A stretch of DNA of 64,000 nucleotides from VFMC01 sp040398525 (GTDB lineage: Bacteria > Actinomycetota > Acidimicrobiia > Acidimicrobiales > Ilumatobacteraceae): the NCBI GenBank assembly GCA_040398525.1, contig JBBATY010000005.1:62001-126000 (forward strand), written 5' to 3'. Below are positions 18,280 through 27,111 of this stretch, in pieces. The first letter of the stretch is position 1, and every line of letters begins with the position of its first letter. Position numbers and translations under genes: made by a program. The notes beneath the pieces are model-generated. The model was not told where the DNA came from and ran no database searches. It saw nothing but the letters and a program-made list of their open reading frames with translations.

Positions 18280-19202
18280 GCGCGTCGGTGGTGCGGACCC
18301 ACGACCTGGTCAAGGAGTTCCCCGGTGGTCTGCGCGCCGTCGACGGGATCGACCTCGACGTCCGCGAGGGCGACCTGTTCGGCTTTCTCGGCCCGAACGG
18401 AGCCGGCAAGACCACCACCATCCGGATGCTGCTGTCGCTCATCCATCCCACCTCGGGGGCGATCGAGGTCCTCGGTCACGAGGTTCCCCAGCACGCCGGG
18501 GTGGCGCTGCGGGGCGTGGGCGCGCTCGTCGAGGGCCCGGCGTTCTACCCCTACCTGTCCGGCACCCGGAACCTGGCGATCTTCGACGGCGCCGGCGTCG
18601 ACGGCGACCGCCGTACTCGCCGGGCGCGTATCGCCACCGCCGTCGAACGGGTCGGCCTGGGCGACGTCGGCGACCGGCCGGTGAAGGCCTACTCGCTCGG
18701 CATGCGCCAGCGGCTCGGGCTAGCGGCCGCGCTGCTGCGCACCCCACGGCTGCTGATCCTCGACGAGCCCACCAACGGCCTCGACGCGCAGGGCATCCAC
18801 GAGCTGCGCACGATCTTCGTCGACCTCGTCCGCGAAGGCACCACGATCATGTTGTCGTCGCACCTGTTGGCCGAGGTCGAGCTGATCTGCACGAGGGCCG
18901 CGATGATGTCGGGGGGCCGCATCGTCGCCCAGGACGACGTGGCCGCGCTGCTGGCCCCCACGGGGTGGGTACGTGTCGTCACGCCCGACCGCGACGGCGC
19001 TGAACGTCTGCTCGTCGACGGCCCCTTCCCGTTCGAGGTCGTCGACGGTCGCACACTGCGTGTGGAGCTCGGACGCAGGCCGACCGAGCTGCTCAACCAG
19101 GCCCTCGTCGAGGCAGGCGTGCGCGTCAGCGAGTTGGTCGTCGAGCGATCGACGCTGGAGGACGTCTTCCTGCGGCGCACCGGCGAGGGAGCCATCCGAT
19201 GA
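18276..19202 (+). CDS. ABC transporter ATP-binding protein (drug/antibiotic exporter type)
   Basis: 308 residues. Walker A GPNGAGKTT near residue 40, signature YSLGMRQRLGLA, Walker B LLILDEPTNGLD and the H-loop SSHLLAEV. A C-terminal tail of about 90 residues ends ERSTLEDVFLRRTGE, as in BcrA/CcmA-like subunits of ABC-2 exporters. It is coupled to the gene before (ATGA at 18276) and the permease after (ATGA at 19199). The substrate is unknown. Confidence 0.92.
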   Translation: MSASVVRTHDLVKEFPGGLRAVDGIDLDVREGDLFGFLGPNGAGKTTTIRMLLSLIHPTSGAIEVLGHEVPQHAGVALRGVGALVEGPAFYPYLSGTRNLAIFDGAGVDGDRRTRRARIATAVERVGLGDVGDRPVKAYSLGMRQRLGLAAALLRTPRLLILDEPTNGLDAQGIHELRTIFVDLVREGTTIMLSSHLLAEVELICTRAAMMSGGRIVAQDDVAALLAPTGWVRVVTPDRDGAERLLVDGPFPFEVVDGRTLRVELGRRPTELLNQALVEAGVRVSELVVERSTLEDVFLRRTGEGAIR

Positions 19203-20002
19203 TCCGCGTCGAGCTCGCCAAGTTGCTGCGCCGACCGCGGACCTGGGTGACGATCGCCTTGCTCTCCGGCCTGCCGGTGGTGGTGGGCATCTTCTTGAAG
19301 GCGAGCGGCATCGCCCCGCGACCGGGCGAGGGCCCGGCGCTGCTGAGCGAGGTGCTCGACAACGGCCTGCTGTTCCCGGCGGCAGCACTGGCCGTCATCC
19401 TGCCGCTGTTCCTGCCGATCGCCGTGTCGGTGATCGGCGGCGACACGATCGCCGGCGAGGCCGCCAACGGCACCTTGCGCTACCTGCTGGTCCGGCCGGT
19501 CGGACGCACCCGCCTGATCGTCGCGAAGCTCGTGGCGGTCATCGCGTTCATCTTCCTGGCGGTGATCGTGGTGGCACTCGTGGCCCTCGCCGCCGGTGTG
19601 GTGCTGTTCGGCATCAGGCCGTTGTCGTCGGTGTCGGCCACCGAGCTCAGCCCGTTCGAGACGTTCGTGCGCACGGTGCTGGCGATCCTGTACATCGGAT
19701 GGTCGATGCTCGGGCTCGGCGCGATCGCGCTGTTCGCGTCGACACGGACCGACTCGCCGCTGGCCGCCTCGCTCGCCACCCTGGCGGCCTTCGTGTCGTC
19801 GCAGGTCCTCGACCTGATCGAGGCGACTCGCTCCATCCAGCCCTACCTGCCCACTCATCGGTGGCTGGCGTTCGTCGACTTCTACCGCGACCCCATCCTG
19901 TGGCGCGACATCAACGAGGGCATCGCCTTGCAGGCCATCTACGTGGTCGTGTTCCTCGGTGCTGCGTGGGCGAACTTCACATCCAAAGACGTCATGTCGT
20001 GA
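19199..20002 (+). CDS. ABC-2 type transporter permease
   Basis: 267 residues, six predicted membrane helices. It starts MIRVELAKLLRRPRTW, the amphipathic coupling segment common to ABC-2 permeases, with the conserved GGDTIAGEAANGTLRYLLVRPVGR before the third helix. It partners the ATPase encoded immediately upstream. The stop overlaps the convergent EEP gene by 11 bases (19992-20002). Confidence 0.9.
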   Translation: MIRVELAKLLRRPRTWVTIALLSGLPVVVGIFLKASGIAPRPGEGPALLSEVLDNGLLFPAAALAVILPLFLPIAVSVIGGDTIAGEAANGTLRYLLVRPVGRTRLIVAKLVAVIAFIFLAVIVVALVALAAGVVLFGIRPLSSVSATELSPFETFVRTVLAILYIGWSMLGLGAIALFASTRTDSPLAASLATLAAFVSSQVLDLIEATRSIQPYLPTHRWLAFVDFYRDPILWRDINEGIALQAIYVVVFLGAAWANFTSKDVMS

Positions 20003-20819
20003 CGAGGTCGACCACGACAGCAGCGTGGTCACTCGGCGTCACCGGGTCGGCGCCACCCATGTCGACCGAGGCGCAGCCGGCCAGCCAGGCACGCACCGGG
20101 TTGCCGATCGGCTTGGGGCGCGGCCAGCTCACGAACACGTAGTCGAGGCGTCGGTTCGGCCAGGCGGTGGCGGCTTGGTAGGGATTGTCGCGACGCCAGG
20201 TCGCACCATCGTCGTCGCCGACGTGCTCCCAGCAGTCCGACAGCACGAGGCCGGGCACCGGTGCCGCTCGGCGCCCGGTGAGCAGGCGGATCTCGTCGCT
20301 GTCGGGCACCGCGTTGAAGTCGCCGCCGACGATCACCGGCCGGTCGTGCTCGGGGTCGCCCCGGCGTGCAGCGACGAGGTCGAGCACGGCACGGCACTGG
20401 GCCTCACGCACGGCGGACTCGTCGAAGCGGTGGTCGAGGTGTGTGCACAACACTGGCCAGCGGCCGTGCGGTGCGTCGACCACAGCGGTCAGCGCCCGAC
20501 GGTGACCGGCCAGGCCGTCGGCACGCGGCAACGGGTGGCTCTCGACCTCGAGCAGCGGCCAGCGGCTGACGATCGCGTTGTGGAAGCTGGCCCGATCGCC
20601 GCGGCGGTCGCGGAAGGGGTCGTCGCTCATCGCGACGTGATACCCGAGCGACGCAGCGATCCGGCCGGCCGCCGAGTCGTCGCCGTCGGCCCACACCTCC
20701 TGGAGGAAGAGCACATCGGGCTGCTGGGCGGCCACCACGGCGACGATCGCTTCGAGCCGCTCCTGCCAGGGCCCGAACCGCCACCACAGATTCCACGTCA
20801 TCACACGCACGACCTGCAT
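19992..20819 (-). CDS. Endonuclease/exonuclease/phosphatase (EEP) family protein
   Basis: 275 residues. The metal-dependent EEP fold shows MTWNLWW (metal Asn), FLQEVW (metal Glu), THLDHRFDE, VIVGGDFNAVPDS (Asp-x-Asn) and the C-terminal SDHAAVV (catalytic His). No signal peptide, so cytoplasmic. Substrates in this superfamily range from abasic DNA to phospholipids, and nothing here narrows it. ATG 20819 precedes the first conserved strand. It is divergent from the acyl-CoA dehydrogenase. Confidence 0.85.
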   Translation of the reverse strand: MQVVRVMTWNLWWRFGPWQERLEAIVAVVAAQQPDVLFLQEVWADGDDSAAGRIAASLGYHVAMSDDPFRDRRGDRASFHNAIVSRWPLLEVESHPLPRADGLAGHRRALTAVVDAPHGRWPVLCTHLDHRFDESAVREAQCRAVLDLVAARRGDPEHDRPVIVGGDFNAVPDSDEIRLLTGRRAAPVPGLVLSDCWEHVGDDDGATWRRDNPYQAATAWPNRRLDYVFVSWPRPKPIGNPVRAWLAGCASVDMGGADPVTPSDHAAVVVDLVTT

Positions 20820-20882
20820 GCTCGCGCATCCCGCGGCGCGCACGAGTTGGATCGAACCGTGGAGATGTTGTTTGCTCATGGG

Positions 20883-22169
20883 ATGAGTGGACTCCTCGAC
20901 GAGCTCGACACCTGGCTCGATGCCAACTGGGACCCCGACCTGACGGTCGGCGAGTGGTGGGAACGGCTCGGCCTGTCCGGTTGGGCATCGCCGTCGCTGC
21001 CGGCGAACGCGTATGGCAAGGGCGTCTCGCGTGCCGACGCCATCGCGGTGTCGCAGCGCATCGTGGCTCGGGGCGCCCTGGCGGCTCCGGGTGGCCTGGG
21101 CATGCTGCTGGCTGCCCCGACGATCGCCACGCACGGCACACCCGAGCAGATCGAGCGCTTCGTCCGTCCGATCGTCACCGGCGCGCAGGCCTGGTGCCAG
21201 CTGTTCAGCGAGCCCGGCGCGGGCAGCGACCTCGCCAGCCTCGGCACCAAGGCGGTGCGCGACGGCGAGGAGTGGATCGTCAACGGGCAGAAGGTCTGGA
21301 CCTCGGGCGGCCACGTCGCCGACATGGGCATGCTGATCGCCCGGACCGATGCGGACCAGCCCAAGCACCAGGGCATCTCGTGGTTCGCCTTCGACATGCA
21401 CCAACCGAGCGTCGAGATCCGGCCGCTGCGCGAGATGACCGGTCGGGCGCTGTTCAACGAAGTCTTCATGACCGACGCGCGAGTCGGCGACGACGCATTG
21501 ATCGGCGGCCTGCACAACGGGTGGGCCGTCGCCAACTCGACGCTCGCGTTCGAGCGCTCCGGCCTCGGCGCCGGCGGCTCGAGCCACGCCGCAGCTGCGT
21601 CGGCCGGCACCATCGTCGGCGACCTCGTCAAGCGCGCCGGCGATTTCACCCGCCCCGGCCGCGGTTCCGCTGGCGGAGGATCGGCTGCCGCCGCCGGCGC
21701 CCACCGCCTGTACATCGAGCTCGCCCGCAGCAAGGGCCTCACCAACGACCCCGTCGTCCGCCAGGATCTGGTGCGCCTGCACACCATGGCCGAGATCGGC
21801 CGCTTCAACGCGCTGCGCCTGAAGGCCGAGAAGGCAGCCGGGCGCGACATCCCGGGGGCCGGCAACCTGGCCAAGCTGTCGATGAGCGACATCGTGCGGA
21901 CCTCCCGCGACGTCGGCCTGCGCCTGCTCGGCGCGCAGGGGATGCTCCACGCCTACGACCAGACGAGCCGCGCCCAGCTCGATGCAGCGACAGGCAACCC
22001 GATGCTGACCTTCGTCACCGAGATGGCGCTGTTCGCCCAGGCGCCGCCGATCTATGGCGGCACCGACCAGGTGCAGCGCAACATCGTCGGCGAGCGGGCG
22101 CTCGGCCTGCCGAAGGAGCCGAGCAACGAGCGCACCACCCCGTGGCGCGACCTGCCGCGCAACGGCTGA
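20883..22169 (+). CDS. Acyl-CoA dehydrogenase
   Basis: 428 residues. FAD-dependent alpha,beta-dehydrogenation of acyl-CoA. Family signatures: WCQLFSEPGAGSDLASL, WIVNGQKVWTSGG, FNEVFMTDARV and the C-terminal FAD-binding helix IYGGTDQVQRNIVGERALGLP. An Ala/Gly-rich loop lies near residue 260. The sequence is close in style to the actinobacterial FadE26/27-type enzymes used on steroid and branched chains, which would fit the nearby P450 and BVMO. The start is uncertain: an in-frame ATG about 20 bases upstream (MLFAHG) is the alternative. Confidence 0.9.
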   Translation: MSGLLDELDTWLDANWDPDLTVGEWWERLGLSGWASPSLPANAYGKGVSRADAIAVSQRIVARGALAAPGGLGMLLAAPTIATHGTPEQIERFVRPIVTGAQAWCQLFSEPGAGSDLASLGTKAVRDGEEWIVNGQKVWTSGGHVADMGMLIARTDADQPKHQGISWFAFDMHQPSVEIRPLREMTGRALFNEVFMTDARVGDDALIGGLHNGWAVANSTLAFERSGLGAGGSSHAAAASAGTIVGDLVKRAGDFTRPGRGSAGGGSAAAAGAHRLYIELARSKGLTNDPVVRQDLVRLHTMAEIGRFNALRLKAEKAAGRDIPGAGNLAKLSMSDIVRTSRDVGLRLLGAQGMLHAYDQTSRAQLDAATGNPMLTFVTEMALFAQAPPIYGGTDQVQRNIVGERALGLPKEPSNERTTPWRDLPRNG

Positions 22170-22178
22170 GGCGCCTCG

Positions 22179-22562
22179 TCAGCGCAGGCCGTCGACGCGG
22201 GTGAAGTACTTCTTCGCGTAGGCGAGCAACTCCCCGTCGGAGGGGTGATCGAGCGACTCGACACCGACCACACGCCGAGCGATGTCGCTGTGGCGCGCCT
22301 CGAGGTCCTTGTGGAACGAGGTCTTGGTGCCCGCCGGACCGACGACGAGGACCTCGCGTGCATCGCCGAGCGCGGCGACGATCTGGTCGAAGTAGTGGTG
22401 GTCGTCCTTGGCGTGGCCCGAGCCGACCGAACCGGCACGATGGTGCACCTGGCGCTCGGCCCCGTCGTGACGCACCCGCACCTGGTGCACGTCGTCGAGG
22501 GAGTAGTCGATGATCCGGGCCTCGCGATGGTCGAGCCAGACAACTGCATGGGGGTAGGTCAT
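22179..22562 (-). CDS. Small protein of the translational-machinery / eRF1-domain-3-like family
   Basis: 127 residues. It begins HAVVWLDHREARI and has a central EVLVVGPAGTKTSFHKDLE block, typical of short bacterial proteins related to domain 3 of peptide release factor eRF1 and annotated as translational machinery proteins. A strong Shine-Dalgarno (GAGGA) precedes ATG 22562. There are several histidines (HHRAGSVGSGHAKDDHHYF). Cytoplasmic; role not established. Confidence 0.7.
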   Translation of the reverse strand: MTYPHAVVWLDHREARIIDYSLDDVHQVRVRHDGAERQVHHRAGSVGSGHAKDDHHYFDQIVAALGDAREVLVVGPAGTKTSFHKDLEARHSDIARRVVGVESLDHPSDGELLAYAKKYFTRVDGLR

Positions 22563-22716
22563 GATCGCTCCTCGTGGTCGGCCACCCGCCGAGCTCGGCT
22601 GGCGGCTACGACCACGGTATGCATGGCCGCGGCGTGGCGGACATGGTCCTTGGTCCCGTTCCCCGGTCGGCCCCGACAGCGCCACCCGATGGCGTCGCGA
22701 GCGGCGCTGTGCCCGA

Positions 22717-23364
22717 TCAGGCGCGCCCGGCTCGGGCCGAGCGGATCTGGAGCAGCACCAGTACACCGGCCAGGCCGATCCAGGGCCACGGGCTGGCCAG
22801 CAGCGAGACGAGCCGTTCGGTCGGCCCGGCGAGCGCGTCGATCGACCGGCCGACCTCGACCAACAGCGCGGCAGTCGTCCCGATCGCCATCACCAGCAGC
22901 CCGCACAGCACGGCGCTCGACAGCACTGCCCGGGTGTGTGCCCTCACCCCCGTGGTGCCGGTGGTCATGATCTGCATCAGGGCAACGGCCGTCGTGCCGA
23001 GCCCGAACACGATCGCCGAACGCGTGCCGAGGCCCATCGACGACCAGCCGCCGACGAGCCGAGACTCCGCCGTGCGCAACCGCGCCCACGACGCCTCTGA
23101 TGTCCGCTCGAGCAACGAGAACCCGGCCAGGGCAGTGAGGCCCGACGCCGCCTGCTGCACGGTGGTGAAGCCGAAGGCGAACACTGCGGCAGCGAGCACG
23201 GCACCGGCGCCGTCGTACCGCTCGACCAGGCTCGCCAGCGCCCACGACGTGACCGTCTCGTTGCCCGGCCCCCACTCGTAGGCCAACCAGGCACAGACCC
23301 CGATCAGCGCCAGCCGGCTCGACCACGCCGACGATCGGAAGTCGGCGACGACGGCGTCACGCAT
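22717..23364 (-). CDS. Membrane protein of unknown function
   Basis: 215 residues with about five hydrophobic segments: RLALIGVCAWLAYEW, GAVLAAAVFAFGF, SAIVFGLGTTAVALMQIM, VLCGLLVMAIGTTAALL and WIGLAGVLVLLQI. No family recognised. TACAGT lies 8 bases before ATG 23364, and a perfect palindrome (23381-23396) sits immediately upstream of that box, suggesting a repressible leaderless promoter. The gene lies 36 bases from the assembly gap. Confidence 0.65.
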   Translation of the reverse strand: MRDAVVADFRSSAWSSRLALIGVCAWLAYEWGPGNETVTSWALASLVERYDGAGAVLAAAVFAFGFTTVQQAASGLTALAGFSLLERTSEASWARLRTAESRLVGGWSSMGLGTRSAIVFGLGTTAVALMQIMTTGTTGVRAHTRAVLSSAVLCGLLVMAIGTTAALLVEVGRSIDALAGPTERLVSLLASPWPWIGLAGVLVLLQIRSARAGRA

Positions 23365-23372
23365 CGCCGCCG

Positions 23373-23396
23373 ACTGTACACGGAGCGGTCGCTCCG
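23373..23396 (-). promoter_or_regulatory. -10 box with adjacent operator-like palindrome
   Basis: TACAGT at 23378-23373 (minus). Directly upstream CGGAGCG-gt-CGCTCCG (23381-23396) has perfect 7-base arms, positioned over the promoter spacer as a repressor site would be. Confidence 0.5.
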
Positions 23397-23399
23397 GTC

Positions 23400-23499
23400 N
23401 NNNNNNNNNNNNNNNNNNNNNNNNNNNNNNNNNNNNNNNNNNNNNNNNNNNNNNNNNNNNNNNNNNNNNNNNNNNNNNNNNNNNNNNNNNNNNNNNNNN
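23400..23499. other. Assembly gap, 100 Ns
   Basis: Exactly 100 unknown bases, the conventional size for a scaffold join of unknown length. The true distance between the flanking genes is not known, and an additional gene could be missing. Confidence 0.98.
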
Positions 23500-23527
23500 C
23501 GGTCAGGCGACCCGTCGGTCAGGCGAC
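23500..23527. repeat. 12-base direct repeat at the gap edge
   Basis: cggtcaggcgac occurs twice with a 16-base period. The second copy contains the stop codon of the sterol-desaturase-family gene. A longer repeat array may have broken the assembly here. Confidence 0.6.
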
Positions 23528-24343
23528 GACCGCTCGTGCCCGCTCCCCAGTCCCCAGCGGACGCCCCTTGGCAGCCTCGAGCGAGCCGTGACGGGCGAGC
23601 TCGTCGCCGCTGAGCTCGGTGCGCAAGGTGCCGAACAGCGCGTCGGCGAGCGGCAGCAGGAAGTTGAGGTTCGCGCCGAGCGACACGTGGTGGATGTAGT
23701 GGTGGCGGTCGAGGAACGCGAACCACGGTTGGGCCTCGACCAGCCGGTGGCTCCCCGGGCGATGGATCGTGTCGTGCACCACGATGAACAGGTTCGACAC
23801 GACGATCGAGGCCACGACGATGCCGGCGAGGAAGGCCACGTCGGCCGTGAGCGCCCAGGCAGGGATCCAGATCACCACCACGCCGATCGCCATGTACCAG
23901 CCGAAGTGGGCGGCGCGGACTCCGGCGTTGCGCCACGCTGCGGCGTGGATGTCGGGTGTGCGCAGCCGGATCGACAACCGCCGCGCCGGCCCGGAGGTGG
24001 TGTAGCGCCAGGTCGGGAAGAAGGCGTAGTGGTGGGCGGTGTGCACCGTGAAGATGGCCCGGAGCGGAGCGAGCACGGCCTGGTGGTAGACGAAGCGGTG
24101 CACGAACCACTCGAGCACCGACGCCACCATCGGCACGAGTGCAGCGCCTACGGCGACCGCCACCACCGTCGACCACCAGCCCGACTCGGGCAGTGCCCGT
24201 ACCGTCAGCACGGCGAGCGCGGCGAGACCGAGCACCCCGAGCGACGCGCCGGCGACGCGGGCGGCATCGACCGGCCCGACCGGCTCGGCCTTCGGCAGTG
24301 TGCTGTCGGCTGACGACGGGACGCGGGGCGCGACGAAGGTCAT
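23519..24343 (-). CDS. Sterol desaturase / fatty acid hydroxylase family membrane protein
   Basis: 274 residues, about four membrane helices. It has the di-iron histidine boxes of the family: WFVHRFVYH, FTVHTAHHYAFFP, VVHDTIHRP and DRHHYIHHVSLGANLNF. Members hydroxylate or desaturate lipids, carotenoids or sterols using oxygen at the membrane. ATG 24343 gives a normal N-terminus. The gene lies 65 bases from the end of the BVMO-esterase fusion on the same strand and may be co-transcribed. The stop codon lies about 20 bases from the assembly gap. Confidence 0.85.
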   Translation of the reverse strand: MTFVAPRVPSSADSTLPKAEPVGPVDAARVAGASLGVLGLAALAVLTVRALPESGWWSTVVAVAVGAALVPMVASVLEWFVHRFVYHQAVLAPLRAIFTVHTAHHYAFFPTWRYTTSGPARRLSIRLRTPDIHAAAWRNAGVRAAHFGWYMAIGVVVIWIPAWALTADVAFLAGIVVASIVVSNLFIVVHDTIHRPGSHRLVEAQPWFAFLDRHHYIHHVSLGANLNFLLPLADALFGTLRTELSGDELARHGSLEAAKGRPLGTGERARAVVA

Positions 24344-24408
24344 GGGGGCATCATCACACCCCGCGCCGCAGCACGGCGAGGGACTTTTGGACCCGGATCG
24401 GACCGGCC

Positions 24409-27015
24409 TCAGCCGGCCAGCACCCGGGCGCCGAGCACCCGTGTGAGCGCCTCGGCCATCTGGGCGCGCACCGGGGCGCCCGACAGCATCGCGTCGACCG
24501 CCGGGATCGAGGTGTGCGTGTGGCCGCGGGCCGGCAGGTGGGTCACGTCGACGCCGGCTGCCGACAGCGCTGCGGCGTAGGCGTTGCCCTCGTCGCGCAG
24601 CGGGTCGAACTCGGCGGTGACGATGATCGCCGGTGGCAACCCGGCCAGCGATGCCGCGCGCAGCGGCGCCACGCGGACGTCGGAGCGCTGCTCCGGGTCG
24701 GTGTAGTGGTTCCAGAACCACTCCATGAGCGCCCGGGTGAGGATGTACCCCTCGCCGTTCTCGCGGTACGAGCCGCTGTCGAGGTCGCTGTCGGTCACCG
24801 GGGTGAGCAGCAGCTGCGCGGCGATCGACGGACCGCCGTGGTCGCGGACGTGCTGGCACACGACCGCGGCGAGGTTGCCGCCGGCGCTCCAGCCGGCCAC
24901 GGCCAGGCGGGACGGATCGCCGCCGAGCGACTCGGCAGCCCCGGCGATCCACTGCAACGCAGCGATCGCATCGTCGACGGCTGCCGGGAACCGCTCCTCG
25001 GGGGCGTGGCGGTAGTCGGCCGACACGATGATCGCGCCGGTGCGCACGCACATGTCGCGGCAGAACGGATCGTCGGAGTCGGCGCTGCCGAGCACCCAGC
25101 CACCACCGTGGAAGTAGAGCACCACAGGGTGTGGTCCGTCGCCGGCCGGTCGGTAGAGGCGGTAGCGCAACTCGCCCGCAGCCCCCGGGAAGGTGCCGTC
25201 GACGATCTCGGCGACCTCCGGACCGGGCGGGCGGGCACCCGACATGGCGTCGCTGAACGCCCGGGCGTCGGGCGCCGACATGCTGTCCATCGAGGGCAGC
25301 CCCATCGTCGCCATCATGTCGAGCATGATGCCGACGTCGGGCTGCAGCCGGCGCACGACACCGTCGTTGCACTGCGTGCCCGTCGGCCCACTGAGCTGGA
25401 ACCCGAGGTACCCCTTGCTCACCACCTCGTCGCAGATGAGGCGGTAGTTGCCGACGCCACCCACATACGGCAGGCACACACGTGGCTTGCCCGGGACGTT
25501 GGCGCCCATGTACCAGCTGTTCGCCTTCGGCAGCAGCGAGATGTTGGCGAAGTCGTTGACGTGCTGCACCCAGCTGGACTGCGCCGTCGGGGTGGCCTCG
25601 ATCGAGTCGAGACCCTCGGCCCGCAGGTGGGCGACACAGTCGGCGATCCAGTCGACGTGCTGCTCGATCGACACCATCATGTTCGACAGCACCGAGGGGC
25701 TGCCTGGGCCAGTGATCATGAAGAGGTTGGGGAACCCTTCGACCATCAGCCCGAGGTAGTTCACCGGGCCGGCGGCCCACTCGTCGCGCAGCGTTCGGCC
25801 GTCGCGGCCGGTGATGTCGACGGCGACGATTGCGCCGGTCATCGCGTCGAAGCCGGTGGCGAACACGATCACGTCGAACTCGAGCGACTCGTCGACCAGG
25901 TCGACGCCGCGCTCGGTGATCGTGGCGATCGGGTGCTTGCGGAGGTTCACCAGCCGCACATGGGGCAGGTTGAAGGTCTCGTAGTAGCCGGTGTCGACGC
26001 ACGGCCGCTTGGTGCCGGCCGGGTGGTCGGTCGGGCACAGGTCCTCGGCCGTTGCCGGGTCGTGGACGATCGAGCGGATCTTGTTGCGGATGAACTCGGC
26101 CAGAAAGTCGTTGGCCTTCTCGTTGGCGCCGGTGTCGTTGAACGCCCCGAAGATCTCGAAGATGCCACCCGCCTGCCAACCGGCTTCGAAGCCGGCGTTG
26201 CGCTCCTCCTCGCTCACCTGCAGTGCGCCCACGGTGGCCAGTTCACGGGGCACACCTCCGGGCGACAGCCGCGCTGCGGCGCGGTACTCGTCGCGACCGG
26301 CGTCGATGGCCGCCTGCTTGTCGGCGGGGATCGGGCCGTTGTGGGCCGGGATCGAGAAGTTGGGGGTGCGCTGGAACACGGTGAGCGACGATGCCTGGCG
26401 AGCCATCACCGGAACCGACTGGATGGCCGACGAGCCGGTGCCGATGACCGCCACCCGCTTACCCGTCAGGTCGACACCCTCGTGGGGCCAAGTGCTCGTG
26501 AAGTAGACGTCGCCGGCGAAGCGATCGGCGCCCTCGATGTCGACCTGCTTCGGCATCGACAGGCAGCCGCTCGCCATGACGTACGAGCGGCAGACGTAGT
26601 GCTCGCCGCGGTCGGTGCTGACGTTCCAGCGCGCAGCGGTCTCGTCCCAAACGGCTGCGCCGACACGGGTCGCGAAGCGGATGTCGCGGCGCAGGTCGTG
26701 CTTGTCGGCCACGTGCTGGGCGTAGCGCAGGATCTCGGGCTGGGTCGCGTACTTCTCGCTCCAGCGCCATTCGTGCTCGAGCTCGGGGTCCCACGAGTAG
26801 CTGTAGTCGAGGCTCTGGATGTCGCAGCGGGCACCTGGGTAGCGGTTCCAGTACCACGTGCCCCCCACGTCGTCGGCGGCCTCGATCACCACCGCCGACA
26901 TGCCGAGCCCGCGCAAGCGGTGCAACAGGTACATGCCGGCGAACCCGGCACCCACGACGACCACGTCGACCTCGGTGGTCGCTGGCTGAGACGGCGCCTG
27001 TGCGATGTCGGTCAT
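24409..27015 (-). CDS. Baeyer-Villiger monooxygenase fused to HSL-type alpha/beta hydrolase
   Basis: 868 residues. Residues 1 to about 540 are a class B flavin monooxygenase: FAD Rossmann motif GAGFAG (22-27), DVGGTWYWNRYPGARCD (49-65) and a second NADPH Rossmann motif GTGSSA (192-197). The Baeyer-Villiger fingerprint reads FAGDVYFTSTWP (166-177), with Phe172 where the histidine is normally found. From about residue 610 a hormone-sensitive-lipase-type esterase follows: HGGGW near 635, GWSAGG near 707, Asp in EFDPLRDEG and His in GHTHTS complete the triad. One chain could thus turn a ketone into an ester and cleave it. A good Shine-Dalgarno (GGGGAG) precedes ATG 27015. The substrate is unknown. 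Confidence 0.88.
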   Translation of the reverse strand: MTDIAQAPSQPATTEVDVVVVGAGFAGMYLLHRLRGLGMSAVVIEAADDVGGTWYWNRYPGARCDIQSLDYSYSWDPELEHEWRWSEKYATQPEILRYAQHVADKHDLRRDIRFATRVGAAVWDETAARWNVSTDRGEHYVCRSYVMASGCLSMPKQVDIEGADRFAGDVYFTSTWPHEGVDLTGKRVAVIGTGSSAIQSVPVMARQASSLTVFQRTPNFSIPAHNGPIPADKQAAIDAGRDEYRAAARLSPGGVPRELATVGALQVSEEERNAGFEAGWQAGGIFEIFGAFNDTGANEKANDFLAEFIRNKIRSIVHDPATAEDLCPTDHPAGTKRPCVDTGYYETFNLPHVRLVNLRKHPIATITERGVDLVDESLEFDVIVFATGFDAMTGAIVAVDITGRDGRTLRDEWAAGPVNYLGLMVEGFPNLFMITGPGSPSVLSNMMVSIEQHVDWIADCVAHLRAEGLDSIEATPTAQSSWVQHVNDFANISLLPKANSWYMGANVPGKPRVCLPYVGGVGNYRLICDEVVSKGYLGFQLSGPTGTQCNDGVVRRLQPDVGIMLDMMATMGLPSMDSMSAPDARAFSDAMSGARPPGPEVAEIVDGTFPGAAGELRYRLYRPAGDGPHPVVLYFHGGGWVLGSADSDDPFCRDMCVRTGAIIVSADYRHAPEERFPAAVDDAIAALQWIAGAAESLGGDPSRLAVAGWSAGGNLAAVVCQHVRDHGGPSIAAQLLLTPVTDSDLDSGSYRENGEGYILTRALMEWFWNHYTDPEQRSDVRVAPLRAASLAGLPPAIIVTAEFDPLRDEGNAYAAALSAAGVDVTHLPARGHTHTSIPAVDAMLSGAPVRAQMAEALTRVLGARVLAG

Positions 27016-27111
27016 CGACGATCTCCCCTGTGTCGGGCACGGCGCCCCCGCGCCGCACCAGGATGCTCACGAGTCTGCCACAGCGATCCGGGCGGCGGCG
27101 AGGTCACCCGC

